Shown: positions 11,640 through 23,479, numbered from the stretch's first letter. The stretch is DNA of 64,000 nt from Ochotona curzoniae (GCF_017591425.1 NW_024465800.1:1-64000), one strand, 5' to 3'. Made by a program: numbers and translations. Notes: generated by a model from the sequence alone, not told the origin.

Positions 11640-11935
11640 AAATAAAGTGGGCAGATGTGGATTCATTGTGCAATATGTCGCTGCATTCAGACCAAAGATG
11701 GACTCCCAGTGAAACAGTTGAAAATATTCTGACAGTAGGAAGGTGGATTCTCTGACTTTGTCCATGCCCGAAATGCCAGAAAACACTTTAATAACAAAAT
11801 GATGGGGCTATGACTGTTCATGAAGGACCAACCATTGTAATATTACAGGAGAAATCAATAGAGAAGAAGGGATTTTGGGGAAGGTGATGGAAATCCCAGA
11901 GCCTATGAACATTTATCATAAGATAATCTACTTCA
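11640..11935 (+). mobile_element. Probable L1 3' UTR fragment (older family)
   Basis: Resembles 14521-14700 and 28486-28620: GGATTCTCTGACTTTGTCCATGCCC, then ATGAAGGACCAA and ATTACAGGAGAAATCAATAG, ending CCCAGAGCCTATGAAC-like. No coding part is attached. Confidence 0.5.
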
Positions 11936-13321
11936 CAGATTCACATCCATCCTGTGGGAAAATGTCATGTGACAGACAATTCTAGATGTGTAATTGAAGC
12001 CCTGACTTACAGTAAGGTGACTGAGGTAAGTGATCAAATATCTAACCAGTTCCACAAATAACACCGAGAAGGCCACTAATCCAAAGACTACATGTGAAAA
12101 AGGATACTGCTAGAATGTTAGATTCTACTTCCAAGCTCAGGAAGAAAGAGCTGGGGACCTCTTACTCCAGGAACTAGCAGCCTGAGTACAAAGGCGCACA
12201 GATACAAATGCTATGAGGAGGTTTATTTTCTCAGGGTTTCTTCTTCATTGCAATGTCAGGGACAAGAGTGAGAGCATGAGCAAAGTGCTGGGAAAGATTG
12301 AAGGTCAAGCAGGGGAAGAAACTGAGTGCCACACAAGAAAAATAATGTTGAGTTGGCTGGACATTGAACCGATTGTTGAGGACTTTCAGTTTACTTGCAA
12401 AATTAGCATTTTTGAGGTCCCACAAATTCCTTAGGAAAGGGTCCATGGGGGTAAAATTCCTGGAGAAGAAGGGGCCCAGTATCAGAATAGTGTACATTTA
12501 TTAAATTAGTTCTTTGTGTTGCATGGTCTACATTAATTTCATTAGGAGACCTATCTCCCTCTTCTGTCCTTCAGACACTTTTTCAGGGTTATCTTATTCA
12601 GAGCTGATGTTTTATGCATATGGACGCTTTCCTTTGTTAGAAAATCTTAACAGAGGATGGAGAAAAAGCTCAAATCTATCCATATCAGTGACTTTTGTTA
12701 TTGTTGCTGCAAAGGACTCGCCTGCCTTTTCTTAAGATTCGCCGTAGGCTCAGTAAAATCTCTGCTATCTTCACAACCGAGAAGATATAAAAGTGCTATA
12801 TGAAATTGTGTCAGCTATAAAGTAAATAAATGACTTTATTACACTGAAATGTAAGCAAGCATCAACACAAAAGCCCTGAGCAACACAAGAAGGCACCTTC
12901 TATTAATAAATGGGAGCTTGATGACACCCTCCCTATGACCTCAAAGGTCCAAGCACGTTTGAATGGGTAGCTTACATGGCAGCAGAAAGCATGGTGGCCT
13001 GTCTCTGCCCTTACTCTGTGTATTGTTGGCATTTGCGCATGTCCACAGTACACAAGGCCAAGGCAGGGGGCAGCATCTCTCTTCAGCTGGTGGATCAGTT
13101 TCAAGAGAATCAGGATTTTCATTTTTGTTAACCTGTCTATACCTGGTCAGAGAACATCTATTAGTTTAGATCATTTGTGATTAATTTCTTCAGTGTGTTA
13201 TGGTTCTCAGGACTCATATACTCTTTTCTACATTTATATTTAGGTAATAATCCTTTTATTGATTGAAAACTTGATTTATATTTATTTCAGTACCCATGTA
13301 ATATGTTCTTTAAAAATCTAT
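11936..13321. other. No recognisable feature
   Basis: Unique-looking sequence. The open frames at 12213-12434 and 12862-13122 have no recognisable domain. Confidence 0.45.
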
Positions 13322-13648
13322 GGGCCCGGCGCGGTGGTGCAGTGGTTAAGGTCCTCGCCTTGCACGCCCTGGATCCCATATGGGCTCCAGTTCTATCCCG
13401 GTAGCCCCGCTTCCCTTCCAGCTCCCTGCCTGTGGCCCAGGAAAGCAGTCGAGGACGGCCCAAAGCTTTGGGACCCTGCACCCGCGTGGGAGACCCAGAA
13501 GAGGCTCCTGGCTTCGGACCGGCATAGTATCGGCCATTGCGCTCACTTGGGGAGTGAATCATCGGACCGAAGATCTTCCTCTCTGTCTCTCCTCCTCTCT
13601 GTATATCCGCCTTTCCAATAAAAAATAAAACTTTTTAAAAAATTAAAA
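13322..13648 (+). mobile_element. CSINE, young
   Basis: Complete copy starting GGGCCCGGCGCGGTGGTGCAG with Pol III A- and B-box-like sequence, CpG-rich, ending TTTCCAATAAAAAATAAAAC plus A tail. Flanks AAATCTAT/AAATTTAT are a possible imperfect target-site duplication. Confidence 0.95.
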
Positions 13649-13729
13649 AAGAAATTTATAAGAACACCTTAATATTAAATTAAAATATTAAATTAAAATA
13701 TAAGGTGCATTTCCATAAGCTTTCGAAGA

Positions 13730-14160
13730 TACCACAAATAAGAAACATTACATCCCATATATTTGTCTTGGGTCTGGTTTCTTTGGTTATGCAAATTTTC
13801 CAATTTAAGACACAGTTTGTTTTTTAATCCAGTCTAGTAATCTAGAACGTTTGATTGACCTTAAGCCATTTACATTCAGAGTTTAATATGTATGGGTGGT
13901 ACTTTGGTCCTGTCATTTTAGGAATGGATTGTTCATTGGTTTAGTCTTGTCTTTTTATTGGGGTGTTCTTCCCATTTGCCTTTGGTTTTGTTTGATGCTA
14001 TTCCTCTTCTCTGTCAAGAGAACATCTTAAAATATCATTTGTAAGGCATGTTTGGAAGAGGCAAATTCTTTTAACTTTTCTTTACTATGTGTTGTTATTT
14101 TCTTTTTTCTCTCTGATGTTGATTTTGTTTTGTGGTTTTTAATTTAAGGGGATGTATGGT
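13730..14160 (-). mobile_element. L1 fragment around the ORF1/ORF2 junction (old)
   Basis: TTTTTTAATCCAGTCTAGTAATCT...GATTGACCTTAAGCCATTTACATTCAGAGTTTA corresponds to the reverse of the ORF2 start region of L1. TTTGTAAGGCATGTTTGGAAGAGGCAAATTCTTTTA matches sequence just upstream in L1. Confidence 0.6.
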
Positions 14161-14310
14161 AGCTGTGAAATGGAGACTGTCATATCTAGCAACATGTATT
14201 CTAAATTCATGTCATTGTAAATTTCTATTTTTCTTTCTGTTGTTGATTTTGGATTATGACTTTTCATTTGAGGGGATGTAGAGTAGCTGTGAAATGGAGA
14301 CTAACATCCA
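14117..14310. repeat. Two-copy direct duplication, about 122 bp apart
   Basis: GTTGATTTTG...TTTAATTTAAGGGGATGTATGGTAGCTGTGAAATGGAGACT near 14120-14187 is repeated near 14241-14309 with GTAGAGTAGCTGTGAAATGGAGACT. This overlaps the edge of the L1 fragment. Confidence 0.75.
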
Positions 14311-14344
14311 GATGTGAGGATCCAGTGTGGTATGCATTTCTGTT

Positions 14345-14460
14345 TCCAGACAAATATTTACTTATAATAAAACTGTTTACTATATCTTTTTTTTTTTACT
14401 GCAATAAAAAATATGGACTGCTTCACGAATTTGCATGTCATCCTTACACAGGGGCCATGT

Positions 14461-14502
<42 letters not shown>

Positions 14503-14760
14503 AAAGTGAGCACTGTTTACTATATCTTCACAATAGGATGCTGGACTCTGTCATTGTCCATGCCCACAAAGATGAACATATAACTGAGTATGAAGAACTA
14601 AACTTTAGTAATGATATAGAGGAACTACGTTGGGGGGAATTGGAGCAGGGATGAGGGAAATACCAGGAGCCTATGTAACTGTATCATAAAATGAAAATAA
14701 TAATAATAAGATGTAAAAAAAAATTAAAAATAAAAATAAATAAATTAACTAATAGACACA
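14345..14760 (+). mobile_element. L1 3' UTR end (old), interrupted by a U6 insertion
   Basis: GATGCTGGACTCTGTCATTGTCCATGCCC and GGAGCCTATGTAACTGTATCATAAAATGAAAATAATAATAATAAG form the 3' end and A-rich tail of an older lagomorph L1. The piece before 14388 continues across the U6 insertion. Confidence 0.6.
14389..14513 (-). pseudogene. RNU6 pseudogene: U6 snRNA retropseudogene
   Basis: On the minus strand 14513-14406 reads as near-complete U6 snRNA, the spliceosomal RNA transcribed by Pol III. The GTGCTC start, GGCAGCACATATACTAAAATT, ACAGAGAAGATTA and the ...TCCATATTTTT end are all there. About eight substitutions by eye, mostly C-to-T or G-to-A. A few extra bases and an A tail follow (14389-14405). 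It is flanked by perfect copies of ACTGTTTACTATATCTT at 14372-14388 and 14512-14528; the first two bases overlap the U6 end. This is the hallmark of L1-mediated retroposition. The upstream U6 promoter elements would not have been copied, so it is probably silent. Confidence 0.95.
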
Positions 14761-15321
14761 TTTTGTTCCTCCTAAATCTGACAGATTTTTCTATGGGTCA
14801 CTTTTCTATGGGTCATCAGAGTCTTTTTAAATTCATATTTATTTATTTATTTTTAATTTTGTCTAGTTTTTAACAAATTTAATGTAACTTGTAGATCCAA
14901 TTCTAAGACACTTCCTTTCTTCCTCTTCTTCCTTATCCTCCTCTCTCTCTCTGCATCTTTAATTTTTGAATTTTGAAATAGCATTTTAAGTTTATATTGC
15001 AGTAAAAAGACTTAATACATCATGGAACAAGAAGTTCAATAGATAAGCTTATCGTAGAGTACTTGGAAGGCAAACAGCTGTAAATAATAATTGAATGGAC
15101 CGTTAAATCATAATTTCACACAACTTCAAGTAATCACAGATCATTAAAATTTTAGTAGCATGATATGCTTAACCACCATTTTGACAGACATAATGGAGTT
15201 TTACAAAACTTTATTTGCAGCAGTACTAACTCATCTATTTTTCCTTTTTCCTCCCCTGTTTCTCCTTCCATTTCTTTCCTTTCCTTCCTCTTTTCATTTT
15301 TTCTCTTTCTTTTCCCCTCCT
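14761..15321. other. AT-rich spacer, no gene
   Basis: Contains ATTT-rich and short CT-rich stretches. Nothing else recognised. Confidence 0.45.
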
Positions 15322-15348
15322 TCCTTCTTTCTTTCTTTCTTTCTTTTC

Positions 15349-15414
<66 letters not shown>

Positions 15415-15492
15415 CTTTCTTTTCCTTTCTTTCTTTTTTTCTTTCTTTTTTTCCTTCTTTCCTTCCTTCCTTTTTTTTTCTTTCTTCTTTCA
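15322..15492. repeat. (CTTT)n / (CCTT)n microsatellite
   Basis: Polypyrimidine tract dominated by CTTT with CCTT and poly-T variants. The purest CTTT run is about 65 bp around 15350-15413. The KERKK-type open frames across it are artefacts of the repeat. Confidence 0.97.
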
Positions 15493-15557
15493 ATTTTTCA
15501 ATTTTTCCGGATCCATTTTACTGCAAATGGTAGAACTTCATCTGTATTGTTTTATTG

Positions 15558-15578
15558 TGCATATATATATATATATAA
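15558..15578. repeat. (AT)n microsatellite
   Basis: Short alternating AT run. Confidence 0.85.
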
Positions 15579-15889
15579 TATTTGCTATCAATTAATGGCA
15601 AAGAAGAGATGAACTTTCCAATTATAATTGCTGTTGTCTACATTTATCAGTTTTATTAATTTTTTTCTCACACTCAAATCACGGCTGTGCTGAGTGCAAA
15701 TATATTTGGGACTATTATTTTTTCAATTGTTTCTTTTAGTAACTGTCCATAGTTGACATTTAAGACAATACACATTTTATATAGTTATTAATGTATTTGT
15801 TATAAAATCTTTCAGTTCTGCTATTACATATATTCCTGACCTTTCTACTTTAATTTTGTTGACCTCCTGAGGTTGCTTACATATTTCTT

Positions 15890-16224
15890 TTTTTTTTTTA
15901 AAGATTTATTTTTATTATTTTTTTTTTTTTTATTGGAAAGGCGGATATACAGAGAGGAGAGACAGAGAAGAAGATCTTCCGTCCGATGATTCATTCCCCA
16001 AGTGAGCGCAATGGTTCACTATGCCGGTCCGAAGCCAGGAGCCTCTTCTGGGTCTCCCACGCGGGTGCAGGGTCCTAAAGCTTTGGGCCGTCCTCGACTG
16101 CTTTCCTGGGCCACAGGCAGGGAGCTGGAAGGGAAGCGGGGCTGCTGGGATAGAACTGGCGCCCATATGGGATCCAGGCGTGCAAGGCAAGGACCTTAAC
16201 CACTTGCGCCACTGCGCCGGGCCC
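15890..16224 (-). mobile_element. CSINE, young
   Basis: Complete minus-strand copy ending in CCGGGCCC, with TGCTTACATATTTCTT duplicated exactly on both sides (15874-15889 and 16225-16240). The 16-bp perfect duplication and intact CpGs indicate a recent insertion. Confidence 0.97.
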
Positions 16225-16240
16225 TGCTTACATATTTCTT

Positions 16241-16966
16241 AGAATACAATTTAAACTATCATTGATTTTTTCTGCTTTATCTCTGTGTTGCGTTTTAATT
16301 GCTTTTTAAAAGAACACACACACACACAAATCTCCTGATGTCAGCATTTAGGGGTTCAAGTGAAATATAGAAATTTACCTTACATTATAAGATCTTTTCT
16401 TGTTTAGATAGTCAGAATTAAACTTATTGAATTTTGATTAAAAAAAACTCACACATTGGCTTATAAAATTATTGGCATTTAGTAAAATGCAAGAAATGAA
16501 ATCAAAATTTTGAAACAAAGCCTTCCTGGAAGATGTTAATGCCAACACACACAAGTTTGAAGACATATTTGTTTCAGCATTACTTATGAATTTTTAAATT
16601 TTATTTTTAAAGTGTTTATGATATAAAGAGAACAGATACCATGTATTTATTATCTACAATGTTTTTTTTTTCCAGGAGTAAAATTTATTAGAAAAAAAAT
16701 CTGTGTCTGTGAATGTGTTTTCTTCATACACAGCAATAAGCACATCCTCCTGTATCTTCCTTACTATTTTAGCTCCATGTTATATCTTAAATAACTTTAT
16801 TGAGATAGAAATCACATATCATAGAATTCATCCATGTAAAGTGTATGATTCTTTAAAAGCTTTTTTTATTAATCACCATCACCATGAACATTAGGACATT
16901 TTTGTCACCTCAAAAGAACCCTTAACCCCCTTTGTGGAAACTTGCCATTTTATCTTACACCCCAGT
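16241..16966. other. No recognisable feature
   Basis: AT-rich, with a short (AC)n at 16315-16330. No gene or named repeat seen. Confidence 0.45.
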
Positions 16967-18786
16967 CTTTTTTTTTTTCTTCTTTTTTTTTATTATTATT
17001 TTTTATTTTAACAATCTTTACATATTTAATTGGGGTAAACAAAAAAGGTTCAAGGCCTAAAGGGGGACACAGAGGAAGAAACCCCACCCAGTTTCCCACC
17101 CACCCTAAGTCCCGGATGTGGGGCATGCTCCGAGACACTCGATCGAGCAGTTCCAATAGTTCACCATTCATGGGTTGCTGCCAGTCTCGCCACCCTAAGC
17201 ACGTTGTGGTCATTGAAGAGTCCATCTATTGACACAGTCCCTTCTAAAGCCTCCATTTGCCCAGTTTTTTGCTGCCAACAGATAGCTGAGGTTGCTGCTT
17301 AACTTGCTTTGTCCATTCTTGGCTAGGACTCTGAGTCTGGTGTCTCGACTGGGGAGATCCCCAAAGAAATCTTGAGGTATTCCCAGTCCAGATTCCTGCG
17401 TGTTCTAGCAAGCATAGGGCTCAGCACAGTCCATTGCCCCTATCAGCCGGTGGTTGCAGTCGCTGGGTCAGTTCTGTCTCCACCCGTGTCCTCTTGTATT
17501 CCGGCCTAGTTCCGCCCTGGACATACTTGGCCCTCGCACGCACCAGTAGGAGCTGCAGCCCAGTCAGGGCGGCCCACAGTAACCCCAATCAGGCCCACCT
17601 CCTACCCTGTCTTGCCAATATGTATGGCATACTAGTCCAGTCTGTCCCAAATACCCTTCTGTTCATATACTTGCCAACGGGTGTTGCAACCTACTTCCAT
17701 CCAACCATCTCATCCAACCAGCCCTAACAGATGTTGTTGGGTGTCTGTCTAGCCACCCCAGCCCCTGACCTAGTTCCCATGCCCTCTTGTGGAAGGTGAT
17801 GACCCAAGAGGGAAGAGCCCACTATTTCCCTCCCAGGTCGCTCCCATTCCAGTTGTACCCTCTCGAGTTGGCCCTGTGATTCAACTCGACATGTCTAACC
17901 CTTTGTATCAGCTTCCGCCAGCTGATGCTACGACCAAGCCCCAACAACCCTCACCTACTCTGATTGTAGCTTGCACCAATGGGAATAGTCAGCCCAGCCT
18001 GGCTTTTACCCAGTCTGGTCCACATGAGGTGCGCAGGTGCTGTGTCCCTGCCTGGTCTGGTCTACCCCCTACCCAGCTCACGCTCCTCAGTGTAAGTTGC
18101 TGTTCAGCTAGGGAACCACCCCTTATTCCCCTGTCAGCTCTGCCTCCTCCCTTCCTGGTTCTCACGTGTGCTGGTTGGGTGCTGCGGCTGCATCCGGCTC
18201 AGGCTACCACACCGTGGCATTCCAAACTGTGTGTTGCTCTTGTCACAACCGGACCTGGTTCGACCCACACTCTGTTCTGGCGTTCAGATTTACCAGTGGA
18301 TGACATGAGCAGATTCAGCCTGGTCCGCCCCCAGACCCATGCCAAATGCATGCCAGTGGGACACTTTCCACGACCTCTTGGCTGTTACCTTCCATGTTTC
18401 TTGCGCTGACCTGCAGGGTCTGTGTCCTGCCAGAGGAGTTGCCCGGGCTCCTCCATCAGAACCCCTCCATGTGCCAGGTTTCATGCATACCAGTGGGTCC
18501 ATGTGCCAGTTCGCCTCCTGTCCTAGCAGGAACAGTGGCCTTTCCTAACTGGCCATCATCCCATTCTGGTTCTTGCTGTATGGTGTTTCAGCCCAGCCAT
18601 GGTCGTCCACACCCCCATATAGCTCTTATATGGCTCAGTTGGGGTTGGGACCTAGCCTAGTCTGTCCCACATCTACCCTGGTACTCCAAAGCGCCAGAAA
18701 GTGTTGCGGTCTGGCCTGGCCCGGTACGTCTTTTTCCAGTCCACACTTGTGCCAAGGGAGATGACGATTGTATCCAGACCCGACCG
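16967..18786 (-). mobile_element. Unnamed poly(A)-tailed composite element, copy A (5'-truncated)
   Basis: Element orientation is minus: the T-rich run at 16967-17012 is its A tail, followed by the conserved 3' domain to about 17430 (CAATCTTTACATA...CCCACCC...GGGGCATGCTCC...TTGACACAGTCC). Then come about 1.3 kb of GC-rich degenerate repeats built on CCAGTGGGAGCTGCAGCCCAG...CCTGGTCTG. It is colinear with copies B (18866) and C (50593), ending in CCACACTTGTGCCAAGGGAG. No conserved open frame. The 206-codon plus-strand frame across the repeats is not shared by the other copies. Confidence 0.75.
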
Positions 18787-18790
18787 CATT

Positions 18791-18827
18791 ATTTCTAAGG
18801 GATTAACATTGCTAATCCCTTAGAAAT
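18791..18827. repeat. Perfect 15-bp inverted repeat with 7-base loop
   Basis: ATTTCTAAGGGATTA (18791-18805) and its exact reverse complement (18813-18827) flank ACATTGC. It lies exactly between composite copies A and B. Confidence 0.9.
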
Positions 18828-18859
18828 GCTTCCCCATCTCCATGCTTAGTTCTTCATTT

Positions 18860-21040
18860 GTTTTTATTTTAATTTTTCCACTTTATTTATTTATTTATTT
18901 CTGTATCTAGGGTAAGGGAAGAAATAAAGGGAGAAGCTCCACCCAGTCTCCCACCCATCCCAGGTCCCCAACCCGGGGCATGCTCCAAGGGTCTAGCTCA
19001 AGTGGTTTTGATCTTTCAACATTTCTGAATTGCTGCCAATCCTGCCATTCTAAGCATGATCAAATCTCTTGAGAATCCACTAATTGACATAGTTCATCTT
19101 AGAGTCTCCATTTTCTTAGATTTTCACTGCCAACACATGGCTGGGATAGATGATAAATTTGTTCTCTGTCCTCTGTTGTGGTAATGGGTATCCTCTGCAG
19201 GTTCCTATGGTATGCCATATCCTCCATGTGCATCTGGATATGCCGTCCACTGCTCTGTCTAAGTCGTTAAAAAGGCTCAGCTCTGACACATTCATTCCAT
19301 GGTCAGACCAGGGAATCTGCACTTCTCTGTATGGTTGTGGTTCTGAGTCCAGTGATTCAGTTGGAGAATCTCCAAAGAAACCTCATCTGAGGTGATCCCA
19401 GAGTTGATTCTTGTGTGTGCTTCCCAATACAGGGTCCAACACAGTTCATTGCCCTATCAGCTTTTGCATATGCCAGTGGTTGCAATTGCTACATCAGTTC
19501 TGTTTCCAGCCTGTCTTCCACATGAACCAATGGGTGTTGCAGTCCAGTCTGATTCTGCCCAGCACATGCTTGGCCCTCACAGAAACCAGTGGGAGCTGCA
19601 GCCTAGTGGGGGCAACTCCCAATAGCCCCCACTAGGCCTGCCTCCCACCCTGGTTCTTGTGCTTGCCAGTATGTACGGCAGACTGGTCCAATCTGTTCCA
19701 CACATCCCATTCAGCTCTCATGTCAGTAGGCATTGATGCCTAGCTCAACCCAGCCAGCCTGACTATCCAGCCCACACACATGTTGGTAGGTGCCGTTCTG
19801 TCTAGCCACCTCTGCTCTAGTCCTGGTTTTCATGCTCTCCAGTGGGACTGATAACACAAGATGGAGGTGCCCACTATTTCCCTCCTGAGCCCACTTCCAT
19901 TCCCAGAACATGAACTCTCCAGGTGGTTCTGCATTTTAACTGGACAGAATTAGCCCCCTTTGCCGGCACCTGCAGCTGATGCTGCGGCAAAGCCCAACCA
20001 ACCCTTAACCACTCTGATTTATGCTTGCACCAGTAGGAACAATCAGCCAAGCCTGGCTTTTCCCCATTCTAGGTCACATGAAGCCCACCGGAGCTGTAGC
20101 CCTGCCTAGTCTGGTCTGCCCGAATCCAAACTCATGCTTTCCAGTGGGAGTGATAGTCCAGCAGGGGAACCCTCCACATTCCCCCTACAGCTTTGCTCCC
20201 TCCCTCCCTGGTTCTCAGGTATGCCAGTTGGGCACTGCAGCCCAGTGTGGCATGCCCCCCTTGAGTGGCATTTACCAGTGCAAGCTGTAGCTTCGCCCAG
20301 CCTGGCTCACCCACAATTCCAGCTGACACCGGTGAGGGTTACAGCCTAGCACAGCTCAGCACGCACCCAATCCCAGCTGTAATGTATACTGGTATGTGTT
20401 GCAACAAAACCTGGCCTGACTCACACTCTGTTCTGGTGCTCAGGTTCACCAGAAGGTGTTGTGAACTGGGTCATCCTGGTCCACCCCTGACCTATGCCAA
20501 ATGTATGCCAGTAGGTACCGTTCCCTGCCTGGTCTGGCCTGCTCCCTGTCATGGTAATTGTTCTCACCTGCAGGGACTGTGTCCTGCCAGAAAAGTTTCC
20601 CAAGCTCCTCCATCAGAGCCTCTCCCAATACTAGATCTCATGCATAGCAGTGGGTCCATGGGCCAGGCCTACTTAATCCACCTCCTGTCCTGGTAGGAAC
20701 AATGGCCTTTACTGACTGGCCTTCAGCTCATTCCATTTCTTACTCTTGGACATTTCAGCCCAGCCAAAGCTCATCTATACCCAGAAACAGCTCACATATG
20801 GCTCCCTAGGGGCAGAGACCTAGACTAACCCATCCTACATCAACCCTGGTCCTCCAGAGCACCAAATGGTGCTGGAGTCTAGCCTGGCTTGGTATGTCCA
20901 GTCCCAGTCCACACTTGTGCCAATGGAGACTGCAGCCATATTCAGACAAGAATGCAGCCCACACTCTGGACCCCACACTCATCAGTGGGAATCACAACCC
21001 AGGGGAACAAGCCTGCTCATGAACTAAGAGGACACCTTGT
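18860..21040 (-). mobile_element. Unnamed poly(A)-tailed composite element, copy B (5'-truncated)
   Basis: Same order as copy A: an ATTT-rich tail at 18860-18900, a 3' domain (CCACCCAGTCTCCCACCC...GGGGCATGCTCCAAGG...TTGACATAGTTC...CTCCATGTGCATCTGGATATGCC), then 1.5 kb of CCAGTGGG-/GCAGCCYAG-type degenerate repeats. It extends about 90 bp further 5' than copy A, past CCACACTTGTGCCAATGGAG. The longest open frame is about 143 codons and is not conserved. Confidence 0.75.
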
Positions 21041-21229
21041 TTTTCTTTTAATTTTTACAAGAACATTTTGTTCAACACAATTTAAAATCACAGGCTTAAA
21101 GCTCTGCTGAATAAAGAATTCAAAGTAGGAAGACCACTGCTCCTCAGAAGTAGAGAAAAGCTCAGTAAACAAGAATCAAATCTTTAGATCTCAATTTTAC
21201 TCACAAAGATTATATTGTTGGTCTTTATT

Positions 21230-22640
21230 TATTAGCAACAAATCAAGAAAAAATGATGTTTGTCTCTCATTTGTGTGTGGGGGTGGGGCAGGGAGGTGTG
21301 TCTGGCTTATTTCACTAAGAAAATTAATAACCTCCAGGGTCCGGTGTCGTGGCCTACCCGCTAAAGTCCTCACCTTGAACACACCGAGATCCCATATGGG
21401 CTCCAGTTCTAATCCCAGCAGCTCCACTTCCCATCCAGCTCCCTGCTTGTGGACTGGGAGAGCAATCAAGGATGGCCCAAAGCCTTGGGACCCTGCACCT
21501 GTGTGGGAGACCTGGAGGAAATTCCTGGCTTCTGGTTTCAGATCGGCACAGCACTGGCCATTGTGCTCTCTTGGGGAGTGAATCATTGGAGGAAGATCTT
21601 CCTCTCTGTCTCTCCTCCTCTCTGTGTATCTGACTTTGAAATAAAATAAATCTTTAAAAAAATAAATGATCTCTAGTAGCACTAATTTTATTGCAAAAAC
21701 ATAATTTCTTTTTTGGTGGGTTAAATAACATTCTGTCATGTGTTTGTGCACATTTTCTTTAGCCATTCATCAGTTTGTGACCTCTGGGTTCATTCCATTT
21801 CATTTCCTCACACTCCCAGGAGTACAATGGCTAGACTATATAATGCATCTATCTTTAGATTTCTGAGGAAACTCCAAGTGCCTCTTGTAAAGATTGTAGT
21901 ATTTACATTGCCACCAAAAGTGTATTAGGGTACATTTCCACCACATTCTCACCAGCATTTGCTATTTCTGTGTTTTCAGATGATGGTTGTTCCAACTAGA
22001 GTGAAGTGAAACCTCATTGTGGATTTACATCAATTTTCTTGATTCTTAGTGATCCTGGGGATTTCTTTTAATGTGTATGTTGCCCATTTGTGTATAATCC
22101 TTTCATGAATACCTGTTAGTGTCCTTTGCACATTTCATCATTGATGATCTGTGTTGTTTATGTTAATGTTCTTGTACTATTTATGCATGTTCAATATTAA
22201 TTTTTATGAGATGCATCACTTCTAAATGTTTTCTTCCATTCATTTCGTTGCCTCTTTGTTGATTGATTCTTTTGCTATTTGGAATCTTCTTAGTTTGATA
22301 TAATGCCATTTAACTATTTTTGCTCTTATTTCCTGTATTTCCTATATTTGCTTCTTATTCCCTGCTGGGCTCTTATCCAAGGAATCTTAACCTATGTCAG
22401 TATCTTGCTGTGTTGATCTTGTTTTCTCCTAGTAATTTAATATTTTCAGGTCTTAAGTTTAGATACTTAATTCAGCATGAGATACCTTTTCTTAGGGTAT
22501 AAGTGAGATTTTTCCCACACTTCTGCATACAAAGGTCCAGTTTTCTCAATAACATTTGTTAAACAGATTCTCCTTTCTCCACGGAGTGATTTTATTTCAT
22601 TCATCAATTAATTTGCTCTAAACGTGTACTTATTTCCGAG
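21230..22640 (-). mobile_element. L1 ORF2 C-terminal half (old), split by a CSINE
   Basis: CTGGCTTATTTCACTAAG, CCATTCATCAGTTTGTGACCTCTGGGTT, GTACAATGGCTAGACTATA, CTCACCAGCATTTG and TTTGCCCATTTG-like blocks are the reverse complement of L1 ORF2 3' coding sequence. Heavily mutated. The CSINE at 21337 interrupts it. Confidence 0.85.
21337..21660 (+). mobile_element. CSINE inside an old L1
   Basis: Starts GGGTCCGGTGTCGTGGCC, contains GAGATCCCATATGGGCTCC and ends AAATAAATCTTTAAAAAAATAAA. The L1 sequence resumes right after it. Confidence 0.93.
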
Positions 22641-22786
22641 GTTACTAAAGTGCCAAGCAACTGAGTACACTTCCAACAACCTGTTGGATAGGTCAGTGGG
22701 GCAAAGCTGTCTGCCCATCATCACGTTGGAACCATTTGAATGCAGCAAAAAGACTTTTTAACATTTTTCAAGGCAGGACTCTATAA

Positions 22787-22787
22787 C

Positions 22788-22822
<35 letters not shown>
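22787..22822. repeat. (CA)n microsatellite
   Basis: CACACGCACACA...; replaces sequence present at the same place in copy 2. Confidence 0.95.
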
Positions 22823-22824
<2 letters not shown>

Positions 22825-23476
22825 GAACAGAATTGTTTTAAATTTATAAGGCTCACCGAGGATCATCACAGGATTGACAGAAAGGAACATTTTATTGTTA
22901 CAAGCAATGGCCATGACATCAAATCAGTTTTACCAACTTGGGACATATGGTTAGAGTCAAAATATGTATACACAGACAAAGTCACACACTGTTTTGGCTG
23001 TAGCCACCCAAAGTGGGCCCCATCCACATATAAAACCCAGAAACCTTGAACAAAATGCCTTCAGTGTCACTGAAGTCTTCACATTGTTTCACCATCATGG
23101 CACCTGCCAAGAAAATTGACTGGGCTGGAGCCCCAGCTACAAGTTGGAGTGTGATGACTCCTCTCTGCCAGCGTGTGAATCACATTGGCTTGTGTCTTCA
23201 GCTGCTGCTTGTTACCATGTCATCTCTGACTCCCGCTTGTTGAGAATCACTTGCTCTGTAATTCCTGCTTCAATTCTCATGTTCCAGCAGTTGTGGTTTC
23301 CCATATTTTTTCATACGACCATCCTCTTGTCTTGAGATCAAAGACTCAGGAGATTCCAGTGTGTGTACCCTTCTTACAAAATAGCAGTCAGAAGTTAGGC
23401 AAAGGTTCCCTAGCTGCTGACGATGTAAGGCAATAGCGGAAACCCAGATGTGTGTCTTTTTGGTGGTTACACTCAA

Positions 23477-23479
<3 letters not shown>

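Noticed and set aside
13259..13628. Pro/Ser-rich frames of 60-130 codons at every CSINE
   Set aside because: The same peptide types recur wherever a CSINE lies, in both orientations; they are SINE translations, not genes.
15152..15493. Lys/Arg/Glu-rich and Phe/Ser-rich frames
   Set aside because: Direct translation of the CTTT microsatellite.
17789..18409. 206-codon plus-strand frame in composite copy A
   Set aside because: Antisense to the element, through degenerate repeats, and not conserved in copies B or C.
23098..23245. ATGGCACCTGCCAAGAAAATT as the start of a gene or pseudogene
   Set aside because: The block belongs to the 1.4-kb tandem unit; the corresponding part of copy 2 is not open in the same frame and no protein is recognised.
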